Shown here piece after piece: positions 16,969 to 24,045 of a DNA stretch of 25,600 bases (positions within the stretch are counted from its first letter, which is position 1; each line of letters begins with the position of its first letter). The DNA is taken from assembly GCA_004212095.1 (NCBI GenBank), contig RXIJ01000037.1, forward strand, positions 1 to 25,600, in the 5' to 3' direction. The notes beneath the pieces were generated by a model. The model saw only the letters and a program-made list of their open reading frames with translations, was not told the origin of the DNA and ran no database searches. The translations under genes and the position numbers were made by a program. The stretch comes from Methanosarcinales archaeon (GTDB taxonomy: Archaea > Halobacteriota > Methanosarcinia > Methanosarcinales > EX4572-44).

Positions 16969-17709
16969 ATGAACAGCAAAAAGGATGACAACTACCAGAT
17001 AATTTCTGAACCAATTGAATCAACGAATCCAATATTATTCAATGGATTCCCAGGTACCGGGTTGATAGGAAACATTGCCTGCCAGTACATGATAGATAAA
17101 CTCAAAATGGTACAAAAAGGCGCGATCAACTCAAGATATTTCCCACCAATAGCAGTTTTATCAAATGGCATAATCAATATGCCAGTACGCATATACGAAT
17201 CAACTGAATACAATATCTTAATTATCATTTCAGATATTCCCATACATCCAGCAGTCGCTTATGACATCAGCAAAGAAATTGTAGACTGGGCTAAAACAGT
17301 AAAGGTAAAGGAAATCGTGCCAATAGCAGGTATAGCTACGATGGGCGAGGAGCACAAAGTGTTTGGTTCAGCGACCACCAGTGAAATGCTCGAAAAAATA
17401 AAAGATGACGTTGAGATATTCCAGGTTGGGACTATTTCAGGTATAGCAGGCAGTATGATGATTGCATGTCACCTACAAGAAATGCCTGCTATAAGCTTGC
17501 TTGGAGAGACACACAGCCAGAACCCAGAACCAAGAGCAGCCATAGCAGTAATGGAGGCACTGGATAAAATATATAACCTGAACATAGATACACAAGATCT
17601 TGTTGACCAGGCAAAAGAAATAGAGGTGGAAATGCAAAAATTGGCAGACCAGGTAAGGAATACGGAGGGCATGCCACCACCACGAAAAGAGTTTCCAATG
17701 TATGGGTAG
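16969..17709 (+). CDS. PAC2-family protein (proteasome assembly chaperone-like)
   Basis: About 246 residues. The characteristic N-terminal motif LFNGFPGTGLIGNIACQYMID is followed by YNILIIISDIPIHPAVAYDIS, VPIAGIATMGEE and GSMMIACHLQEMPAISLLGET, matching archaeal PAC2 proteins (COG2047/COG1938), thought to be ATP-grasp-independent chaperone-like proteins related to eukaryotic proteasome assembly factors. The C-terminal helix (QDLVDQAKEIEVEMQKLADQ) is likely coiled. The frame extends to a GTG at 16927, but GGGGG at 16958-16963 and homologue starts favour ATG 16969. A near-perfect inverted repeat (CTGTACACA / TGTGTGCAG) lies in the leader at 16941-16959 and overlaps the ribosome site, so translation may be affected by it. 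cbiF follows 69 bases later. Confidence 0.85.
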   Translation: MNSKKDDNYQIISEPIESTNPILFNGFPGTGLIGNIACQYMIDKLKMVQKGAINSRYFPPIAVLSNGIINMPVRIYESTEYNILIIISDIPIHPAVAYDISKEIVDWAKTVKVKEIVPIAGIATMGEEHKVFGSATTSEMLEKIKDDVEIFQVGTISGIAGSMMIACHLQEMPAISLLGETHSQNPEPRAAIAVMEALDKIYNLNIDTQDLVDQAKEIEVEMQKLADQVRNTEGMPPPRKEFPMYG

Positions 17710-17778
17710 CCAATGATTCAAATATATTTTTGATAGATGAACAGACAAAAAAATAGATTCACTTAGAGGTGTTTAATC

Positions 17779-18471
17779 ATAACACAGGTTTATTTTGTAG
17801 GCGCAGGCCCTGGGACATTGGAACTGCTTAGTATAAAAGCGGAACGACTTATTAAAACAGCAGATCTTGTAATACATTATGGTGATGCAACTGCTCCTGA
17901 AATCATTGGACTTGCAGCAGCAGATATTATAAGCAGCTACGGAAAAACACTTGATGAAATCACAGATACGATAGAAACTTATGTTAAACAGAAAAAAACA
18001 GTAGTACGCATCCACAGTGGAGATCCATCTCTTTTTGGTGGGATGCTTGAACAAATCCATGCACTTGAAAAAAGAGGTATTGAGGTCGAAGTGGTGCCAG
18101 GTATTTCAGCCATGTTTGCATCAGCAGCACTTCTAAAAACCCAGTTGACACTTCCGGGCGTTACCCAAACCGTGATAGTAACACGACCAGAGGAGCCAAT
18201 TGAAGAACTATCCAAGCATCTGGCTACTATGGTCATGTTTCTCGGAGTTGAAAAGATACAGGAGATCATAGACCGGGTAGCATATCCACCTGATACAGAT
18301 GTTGCTGTGGTATACCATGCTTTCTGGCCTGACCAGAAAATAATAAGAGGAATTATTTCAGATATCGCAGGGAAGGTAAAAACCGCTAAAATCAAGCATG
18401 GTGCAATCATTATTATCGGGGAAGCTGCAAACCCAAAAACAATCCTGACCCTTGATCGTGGCGAGTCTTGA
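17779..18471 (+). CDS. cbiF: Cobalt-precorrin-4 C11-methyltransferase, apparent ATA start
   Basis: About 231 residues; an S-adenosylmethionine-dependent methyltransferase acting at C-11 in anaerobic cobalamin synthesis. It carries the N-terminal YFVGAGPG SAM loop, the IHSGDPSLFGGMLEQ segment, the VVPGISAMFASAA segment, LTLPGVTQTVIVTR and the late VVYHAFWPDQKIIRG. The first canonical start (TTG 17818) would remove the glycine-rich loop. In the frame between the upstream TAG (17764-17766) and that loop there is no ATG, GTG or TTG. AGAGGTG at 17765-17771 is seven bases before ATA at 17779, so I take ATA as start. A sequencing error or a true non-AUG start cannot be told apart here. A hairpin (18483-18504) follows the stop. 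Confidence 0.85.
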   Translation: MTQVYFVGAGPGTLELLSIKAERLIKTADLVIHYGDATAPEIIGLAAADIISSYGKTLDEITDTIETYVKQKKTVVRIHSGDPSLFGGMLEQIHALEKRGIEVEVVPGISAMFASAALLKTQLTLPGVTQTVIVTRPEEPIEELSKHLATMVMFLGVEKIQEIIDRVAYPPDTDVAVVYHAFWPDQKIIRGIISDIAGKVKTAKIKHGAIIIIGEAANPKTILTLDRGES

Positions 18472-18482
18472 TTACTAACGCA

Positions 18483-18504
18483 CTTGATTGCTTTCGCAAT
18501 CAAG
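18483..18504. terminator. Hairpin after cbiF
   Basis: CTTGATTGC, loop TTTC, GCAATCAAG forms a perfect 9-base-pair stem 11 bases after the cbiF stop. It shares its GATTGC-TT-CGCAATC core with the hairpin on the left edge of the array (9660-9680), with compensated base changes at the outer pairs (C-G to T-A). It may be an mRNA 3' end structure or a member of a dispersed repeat family. Confidence 0.5.
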
Positions 18505-18558
18505 AATCAATATCCTTAGGGATATAATAAACTATCGTAGATTATGACACTACCCTAT

Positions 18559-18658
18559 TTCCATGCCTCCCGCCAGGTGTATGAGGCAGAAAGCTAAATG
18601 GAAGGTTCGACATACTCTCTTTTCAACACTTCTACCAGTAATGATGGTTTATAGAAGT
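18559..18658 (+). ncRNA. Candidate structured RNA or 5' leader
   Basis: A nested stem pairs TTCCAT (18559-18564) and GCCTC (18565-18569) with GAGGC (18583-18587) and ATGGAA (18598-18603). The loop is 13 bases and an unpaired AGAAAGCTAA lies on the 3' side. A second hairpin follows, ACTTCTA (18628-18634) with TAGAAGT (18652-18658), with an inner ACCA/TGGT pairing. A TATA-like GATATAATA lies upstream near 18520. It matches no riboswitch or RNA family that I recognise, and there is no ORF. It lies 124 bases upstream of the radical SAM operon promoter; 18472-18809 holds no gene. Confidence 0.3.
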
Positions 18659-18782
18659 AATATTGCAGGTGCTTTGGAGAGGGGGCCATACTTTTCTATA
18701 CGTTCACAAATTAGGTAAACTATTTACCTGAAGTTTTCTTATGCCCTTTTAATTGTGTCCCACAGCCGCAGCGATCGTTAGG

Positions 18783-18790
18783 TTTATATA
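18783..18790 (+). promoter_or_regulatory. TATA box for the radical SAM operon
   Basis: TTTATATA is a near-consensus archaeal TATA box, preceded by GTTAGG. Its centre is about 24 bases upstream of the ATG at 18810, so transcription should start close to that codon. A perfect small palindrome (AGGTAAA, loop CTA, TTTACCT, 18713-18729) lies about 60 bases further upstream and could bind a regulator. Confidence 0.55.
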
Positions 18791-18878
18791 GTATGAATAA
18801 TAACAAGAAATGGAGAGGAAGTATTACAAAAGAATAAAAATGATAGCAAATGTGACAAGATCAAATCACAAGATTACG

Positions 18879-19019
18879 ATGAACAGGCACCAATTCAGCA
18901 AGGCGATGATTAGTTTTGGCGCAGCTGCGGTTGGGCTTCCTGGTTACAACTTGACTGATGTAACCGATGTAATTTTGAAAGGAGGACGGGGGATTGATAA
19001 TTTATCCTATAATTTATGA
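18879..19019 (+). CDS. Short peptide ORF preceding radical SAM A; candidate leader or precursor
   Basis: From ATG 18879 the frame encodes 46 residues; in-frame ATGs at 18810 and 18840 would lengthen it to 69 and 59. The start MNRHQFSKAMISFGAAAVGL resembles a Tat signal with the second Arg lost, with an Ala/Gly-rich hydrophobic core. The last third is TDVTDVILKGG, then ten residues ending SYNL. The Gly-Gly comes from a GGAGGA that is also the ribosome site of the next gene, so it may not be a peptide cleavage site. The frame overlaps radical SAM A by 26 bases. Placement right after the promoter suggests a modified-peptide precursor, but a decayed Tat-signal gene fragment is equally possible. 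Confidence 0.4.
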   Translation: MNRHQFSKAMISFGAAAVGLPGYNLTDVTDVILKGGRGIDNLSYNL

Positions 19020-19818
19020 ACTTAAACATAAATTGGTAAGAAAATTACCATTTGAACGTATTATTTATATTGAGCCTTGGGGATGCAATTGGGATTGTAG
19101 ATGGTGCCTCAGAAAATTTGCTATTTTCAAAGATATGGTTCCGATAAGGCTATCTACTGATCAGATAACTAATCTTTTGCTAAAATTGGATGGGGGCAGA
19201 GAAACTATGGTCGCGATAGGTGGTGAGGGAGAGCCGCTGCTTCAAAAAGAAGAAGTGCTAAAATTGATTGAATCCTTGAAAACGGAGACTAATTATACAG
19301 TTATGCTTGTGACGAATGGTTCTCTCATTGAAGAAGACTTCATTGATAAAGTGAATGATCTGGGTTTGGATGGTATTACTACATGGTTCTATAATTTGGA
19401 TGATGAATGGTACCGATGGTACACCGGACATAGCAATAAAGATACGATAAAAGCACTTGAACTTGTCACGAAAAAGTTCAAAGGTTTAGCTGCAGTCTCC
19501 ATTGTTCTTTTTCCGGATATAGATATGGTAACCTTTGAGAAAATGTGCAAGTTTTTACATGATATAAATCCGAATTTTCTCATAAAGATATGTTGCCCAA
19601 TTCACAATAAATATGAATATAAAGAATGCCATGAAAAAAGACGCTATAAGTTTGAAAAGATTGCGTTACATTACTTCAGGCGAATGGATCGAGGTCTCTA
19701 CTTTTCCGAACAAACCAAAAACGCGAAATATTTAATTGAGAAAGATGAAAGTGGTCACATGAAACTGTTAAAAAGCTGGGAACAAGAAAGAACGAAGGAA
19801 GCGATGAAATATGGTTGA
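18994..19818 (+). CDS. Radical SAM protein A
   Basis: This gene encodes 274 residues. The [4Fe-4S]-binding CxxxCxxC motif is CNWDCRWC (Cys 31, 35, 38), preceded by IIYIEPWG as in radical SAM barrels of the activating-enzyme type. A GGE-like SAM-binding strand follows (GGEGEPLL, near residue 72), then VTNGSLI and DGITTWF. Further cysteines (Cys-Cys-x-Ile, near residue 200, and one in YKECHEK) are few, so there is no obvious SPASM domain. The start is TTG at 18994 with GGAGG about eight bases upstream; there is no ATG in frame nearby. It overlaps the next radical SAM gene by eight bases, so the pair is translationally coupled. The substrate is unknown; context suggests protein or peptide modification. 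Confidence 0.8.
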   Translation: MIIYPIIYELKHKLVRKLPFERIIYIEPWGCNWDCRWCLRKFAIFKDMVPIRLSTDQITNLLLKLDGGRETMVAIGGEGEPLLQKEEVLKLIESLKTETNYTVMLVTNGSLIEEDFIDKVNDLGLDGITTWFYNLDDEWYRWYTGHSNKDTIKALELVTKKFKGLAAVSIVLFPDIDMVTFEKMCKFLHDINPNFLIKICCPIHNKYEYKECHEKRRYKFEKIALHYFRRMDRGLYFSEQTKNAKYLIEKDESGHMKLLKSWEQERTKEAMKYG

Positions 19819-20620
19819 AAACTTCTTAGCTTTGCATGTTACATGGAATTGCCAGTTGCGATGTAAGCACTGTTATAACCAGAATTACATCAACACCTCT
19901 GATGAAATACCTCTGAAGATCATTGAAAATCTTTGTACTGATTTCCTGAACACAGAATTCCCGCTTAAAGAGTATAGTATAATCCTAAGCGGTGGTGAGC
20001 CCTTGTTATACTCCAGGTTCGAGCAACTCTGCGATTTGATCAGAGAATTTCAGGATCATGTTATATTAAGCACTAACGGAATTCTCATACCAGAATATAT
20101 CGATGTTTTTGACAAAAAAGATGGAATACAGGTGAGCATTGATGGCGATATGCCAACTCATGATAGCATTCGCGGAACTGGATCGTATGATAAGGCGATT
20201 GAGGCACTGAAGTCTTTGCGCGAGCATGGAATCAGACATTCAATATGCCTTACCCTGTGCAAGTTAAATTTACACTGCATCGATCACATCATTGATCTCT
20301 GTAAGAGATACAGGTGTAGCATGTTAAATTTCGGGCTATATCAGCCATTCAAAGATTCCAAGTTAACGGTTGGATTTACTGAGTGGCTTAAAGCCAAGGA
20401 ATATGTGAGTAAATTTGTTAAAACTCTTGTAACATGCGTAGAAACAGGATGCACGGCTGGCGTCTGCGGAATAGCAGTTACCCCTGATTTGTATTACTGG
20501 GACTGTCCAAGACATCAGGAGATTATAGGCAGCTATCCCCAGCCGATTCAAATGGTTGTAAAGAAACCTGAAGGTATTGTTAATCCATTCGATACATGCT
20601 GTAGATATTTGGGATGGTGA
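19811..20620 (+). CDS. Radical SAM protein B with C-terminal cysteines
   Basis: This gene encodes 269 residues. CxxxCxxC is CQLRCKHC (Cys 14, 18, 21) followed by Tyr, the pattern of peptide-modifying and PqqE/SPASM-like enzymes. The SAM motif is LSGGEPLL, then STNGILI and GIQVSIDGD. The C-terminal ~60 residues hold a cysteine group (CVETGCTAGVCGI, then YYWDCPRHQ and a final FDTCCRYLGW) that probably ligates an auxiliary cluster, as in SPASM or twitch domains. It is paralogous to the frameshifted gene at 22228-23057 over its full length. Only five bases separate it from the Cys-rich protein gene, making that protein the natural candidate substrate. Confidence 0.85.
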   Translation: MVENFLALHVTWNCQLRCKHCYNQNYINTSDEIPLKIIENLCTDFLNTEFPLKEYSIILSGGEPLLYSRFEQLCDLIREFQDHVILSTNGILIPEYIDVFDKKDGIQVSIDGDMPTHDSIRGTGSYDKAIEALKSLREHGIRHSICLTLCKLNLHCIDHIIDLCKRYRCSMLNFGLYQPFKDSKLTVGFTEWLKAKEYVSKFVKTLVTCVETGCTAGVCGIAVTPDLYYWDCPRHQEIIGSYPQPIQMVVKKPEGIVNPFDTCCRYLGW

Positions 20621-20625
20621 TGTAA

Positions 20626-21060
20626 TTGGATATAGAAAATGCAGTCAATCGAGCCCGTTGGGAATCATGGAGAGCGGAGCAAAAAACTGAAAGAGAGAAG
20701 ACGTACTTTTATTGTTGGAATGATTGGAGTGATGTGTGCGAAGATACTGCTGCTGGTGCATGTAAATATATCAAAATAGAAGCAACTTTAGATGGCGGAC
20801 AGTTAAAAGTGCATTGGTATGCAGCATGTTGTACTCCTATAGCGGAATGCGGTACGGCTTGGGGTTACACACAACATGTCACGATCAAAGTTAAAACGGG
20901 TGGGCAGTGGCAGGAAAAGACGCACACCTTCGGAGGTGCAACCGGATCTGGTGACGATTACTTTAATGTAGGTGAGGGTCCTCACAGTTGCTATGGTATT
21001 GTTGAATGTCACTGTTTTGCTTTCATTGGCACCACTTCTGCTTCTTGTACAGTAGGTTAA
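20626..21060 (+). CDS. Ten-cysteine small protein; candidate radical SAM substrate
   Basis: This gene encodes 144 residues from a TTG start (the only usable start), with GGTGATG close upstream. Residues 1-29 are charged and helical (many Arg, Glu, Lys) with no signal peptide. Residues 30-144 are strand- and glycine-rich and carry ten cysteines at 30, 38, 46, 68, 69, 75, 122, 128, 130 and 141. The first three are spaced exactly eight apart, and the protein ends SASCTVG. The layout of a charged leader and a Cys/Gly/Thr-rich core resembles a precursor of a ribosomally made modified product, although 115 residues is long for a core. Alternatively it may be a metal- or cluster-binding protein. It sits between radical SAM B and the propeller gene in one operon. 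I do not recognise the family. Confidence 0.7.
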   Translation: MDIENAVNRARWESWRAEQKTEREKTYFYCWNDWSDVCEDTAAGACKYIKIEATLDGGQLKVHWYAACCTPIAECGTAWGYTQHVTIKVKTGGQWQEKTHTFGGATGSGDDYFNVGEGPHSCYGIVECHCFAFIGTTSASCTVG

Positions 21061-21092
21061 GATAATAATAAAAATATAACAGAGGTGATAAC

Positions 21093-22205
21093 ATGACACA
21101 TAAAATGCTTGGATTGGCTATACTGCTATGTGTTATACTTGGGACGACTTTGTCTTTGGCGAATGAAAATGCGATTCAACTGACCAACAGTTCGACACTT
21201 GATTGTTTCTGGTCATGGAGTCCAGATGGAACAAAGATTGCTTTTACATCCAACCGTTCTGGTATTTCCGATATCTGGGTGATGGATAGCAATGGGAGTG
21301 ACAAGGTTCAACTTACCAGCGCGGGAGGGACTTTCAAGTCTATATGGAGTCCAGATGGAACAAAGATTGCTTTTACATCCAACCGTTCTGGTAACTGGGA
21401 CGTTTGGGTGATGGATAGCGATGGAAACAATCAAGCACAGTTGACCACCGCTTGTGCAAAAGACCTTTTTTCATCATGGAGCCCGGATGGAACAAAGATT
21501 GCTTTTGTTTCTGATCGAACTGGAAATGAAGATATTTACATAATCGATGGCGATGGAAGTAATGAGCTTCAACTTACTACCAGTTTGGCAGAAGATTATC
21601 TTCCGGCATGGAGCCCGGATGGAACAAAGATTGCTTTTGTCTCCAATCGAACTGGAAATACAGACATCTGGATGATGGATGGTGATGGTAATAAGAAGCA
21701 GCTGACCATAGATAGGGCAGTTGACTGGCTTCCGGCATGGAGTCCCAATGGGGTCAAGATTGCTTTTGTTTCTGATCGCTCTGGTGATCTGGATGTTTGG
21801 GTGATGGATAGCGATGGTAGCAACATGATACAACTTACCACTGGTGGGCTATATATTGGACGCCCAGCATGGAGTCCGGATGGAAAGAAGATCGCATTGT
21901 ATGCATCGTTTAATTGGTCTGACACCATGGACGTATGGATTATGAATAATGATGGCAGTAACAGGAAGCAACTAACCACGGGCAGAGAAGGCAATCTCTA
22001 CCCGATGTGGAGTCCGGATGGAAAGAAGATCGCATTTACCTCGGATCCAGATGGTAACATCTGGGTGATACCAATTGAAGAGATAATAACTCCTGCAAAG
22101 AGAGTAACCCCAACATCTACCCCAATGGCAGATACACCAGCATTCGAGGCAGCAATCACAATATTTGGATTACTTACTATATATATGATGAGACGAAAAA
22201 GATAA
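21093..22205 (+). CDS. Secreted TolB-like beta-propeller with CTERM-type anchor
   Basis: This gene encodes 370 residues. An N-terminal signal peptide (hydrophobic core LGLAILLCVILGTTL) is followed by seven repeats of about 43 residues, each with WSPDG or WSPNG, KIAF and an SxRxGxxD(I/V)W segment, as in TolB/PD40 propellers. After the blades come a Thr/Pro-rich linker, PAFEAA, a transmembrane stretch and a basic RRKR end. This tripartite tail resembles PGF-CTERM archaeosortase substrates, with Ala in place of Gly. The protein is thus probably exported and anchored at the cell surface. The first two blades share about 50 identical bases 129 bases apart, pointing to recent duplication. RBS AGAGGTG lies upstream of the ATG. 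It lies inside the radical SAM operon and may bind or display the modified product. Confidence 0.85.
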   Translation: MTHKMLGLAILLCVILGTTLSLANENAIQLTNSSTLDCFWSWSPDGTKIAFTSNRSGISDIWVMDSNGSDKVQLTSAGGTFKSIWSPDGTKIAFTSNRSGNWDVWVMDSDGNNQAQLTTACAKDLFSSWSPDGTKIAFVSDRTGNEDIYIIDGDGSNELQLTTSLAEDYLPAWSPDGTKIAFVSNRTGNTDIWMMDGDGNKKQLTIDRAVDWLPAWSPNGVKIAFVSDRSGDLDVWVMDSDGSNMIQLTTGGLYIGRPAWSPDGKKIALYASFNWSDTMDVWIMNNDGSNRKQLTTGREGNLYPMWSPDGKKIAFTSDPDGNIWVIPIEEIITPAKRVTPTSTPMADTPAFEAAITIFGLLTIYMMRRKR

Positions 22206-22227
22206 TTGTGATACGAAAGACTTGCTC

Positions 22228-23057
22228 ATGCCAGCAAACTTCCTTGACCTGCACATCGTGGACTTCTGTCAACTGGACTGCAAGCACTGCTATCTAAACA
22301 AAGGCAGTAGCATAATGCCATTAGAGATGTTGATATCAATCTGTACCGATTTCCTTCAAACCGATTTTCCACTGCCGCGAAACACACTCATCCTTAGCGG
22401 AGGTGAACCGTTGCTACATCCAGATTTCATAGAAGCGTGTAACATCATGAGAAGACTAACGGTCGTGTAGTATTAAGCACAAATGGAGTCCTAATACCGA
22501 AATACATCCACAGTTTCAAGAAAAACGATGGAATTCAGGTGAGCGTTGACGGAGATCAAAGAACTCATGATTTTATACGGGGCAAGGGAAGCTATGAGAA
22601 GGCGGAGAGGGCTTTGAAATTGTTAGACAAGCATGGGATACATCATACTCTCTTTTTCACAATCAATCAGGCGAACGAACACTGCATTGATCATATCGTA
22701 GATCTCTGCATTGAAACCGGGACACGCACGCTCAATTGCAATATCTACCATCCAATACGCAACAATACCTTGGAGCCGATTAGGTATATGGAATGGATAG
22801 AGACGAGAAAATATCTTGAAAAGCGAGCGGAAAAAGAAGGAATACATATACCGAGCAGTTGCATAGAAGGCGGATGCATAGCTAGGATACTTGGATTAAG
22901 CGTTCTTCCAGACGGCACCTACTGGGATTGTTCCCGTAGTCAGAAAGTGATAGGAAGATATCCACAGCCGATAAGAGAAGTTCTACTATGGGATAATATA
23001 AAAGAGCATAAGCCTGTTAACCCATTCGAAACCTGTTGCAGAAATTTGAAATGGTGA
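22228..23057 (+). pseudogene. Radical SAM protein B', frameshifted paralogue of B
   Basis: The frame from ATG 22228 encodes the CxxxCxxC motif (CQLDCKHC, Cys 14, 18, 21) and LSGGEPLL, then stops at TAG 22468-22470. From 22443-22467 onward the next frame continues exactly as in paralogue B (VVLSTNGVLIPKYI, GIQVSVDGD, and at the end YWDCSRSQ and FETCCRNLKW). One missing base between 22443 and 22467 explains the break. Together the pieces would make about 276 residues. The rest of the gene shows no other damage, so this may be a recent mutation, an assembly error, or programmed frameshifting; the simplest reading is a frameshifted gene. It lies 22 bases after the propeller gene. Confidence 0.85.
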
Positions 23058-23061
23058 ATAA

Positions 23062-23976
23062 ATGCAAAATATACACATATATCCGACCTACCAGTGTAAT
23101 ATGAATTGTCTATTTTGCATCAGTCGAGGTGAAAAACAAGCAGAACGTATGAAGGATCTGACCGTCGCCGAAGTAATAAAACGTTTAGAAGAAGCCAATG
23201 TTGAAAAGGGAACCACTGTGGTATACAGTGGTGGAGAACCGACAATATATGAGGATATTATTTATTTAATACGATATGCTTCGGAAAAAGGAGCAGATGT
23301 CCGACTGCTGTCAAATTGTATAAAGTTTGCTGATTTTAATTTCGCACTGGAAGCAGTGGAGGCAGGAATGACTGGAGTAGCTACCAATTTCTATGGGCAA
23401 AACAAAGAAACGTATGAATATCTAACTCAGAGTAAGGGAACATGGGGAAAACTCATAAAGGCTATGGATAATCTATTTCTCTTAAAGAACAAGTACGATT
23501 ATCCTTTATACATCGAACTAAAAATTTTAGTAACCAAACCTATTATGATTCACATACCCAAATTGGTTGAGTTTATCTCTGATAGATTTCCAAAGCCGGA
23601 TTTATTGGGAATCTTTGGGGCTTCGGTTCAGGGCAGTTTACGAGATAATAAAGAAGAAATTAGTTGCCGAATAAGCGAGGCAGCACCTTATGTCAAACAA
23701 TCTATCGAAATAGCCAGAAATCATGGACAGAATATACGGGTATTTGATATACCTCACTGTGTGCTCGAAGACCCCAAATATTTTCGGTACTTTAATTCTC
23801 TACACAATTATTATATAAATGGGCAGTTTACACCTGAATGGAATAGTAAAAATAAGAAATTTGATGTGATGAATGGACCTCAATGTGAACAATGCAGATT
23901 CTATGGTAGATGTAGTGGAGTAAGGAAAGAATATGCGAGGGAATATGGTTTTGATGAATTGAAGCCGATTATATAG
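23062..23976 (+). CDS. Radical SAM protein C with C-terminal cysteine cluster
   Basis: This gene encodes 304 residues. CxxxCxxC is CNMNCLFC (Cys 12, 16, 19); the SAM motif is YSGGEPTIYED, followed by DVRLLSNC and GVATNFYGQN. The C-terminus has CEQCRFYGRCSGVRKEYAREYG (in part), a three-cysteine cluster plus VxxxYxxxxGxxEL, recalling auxiliary-cluster tails of peptide-modifying radical SAM enzymes. It starts four bases after B' and is the last gene of the operon. It is clearly a different subfamily from A and B, so the operon has three distinct radical SAM types. It ends with TAG, and mfnF begins 69 bases later with its own RBS, probably as a separate unit. Confidence 0.85.
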   Translation: MQNIHIYPTYQCNMNCLFCISRGEKQAERMKDLTVAEVIKRLEEANVEKGTTVVYSGGEPTIYEDIIYLIRYASEKGADVRLLSNCIKFADFNFALEAVEAGMTGVATNFYGQNKETYEYLTQSKGTWGKLIKAMDNLFLLKNKYDYPLYIELKILVTKPIMIHIPKLVEFISDRFPKPDLLGIFGASVQGSLRDNKEEISCRISEAAPYVKQSIEIARNHGQNIRVFDIPHCVLEDPKYFRYFNSLHNYYINGQFTPEWNSKNKKFDVMNGPQCEQCRFYGRCSGVRKEYAREYGFDELKPII

Positions 23977-24045
23977 ATTAAAAAAGGAAATTTCAATTAT
24001 TTGGAGCCGAACAAGCATCTGAAATGGTGAGGTGATATTATAATA

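Noticed and set aside
23990..24025. Tail of another radical SAM gene (HLKW then stop) just before mfnF
   Set aside because: Only four or five residues match the LKW ending of radical SAM B', with no upstream coding sequence, so chance is likely.
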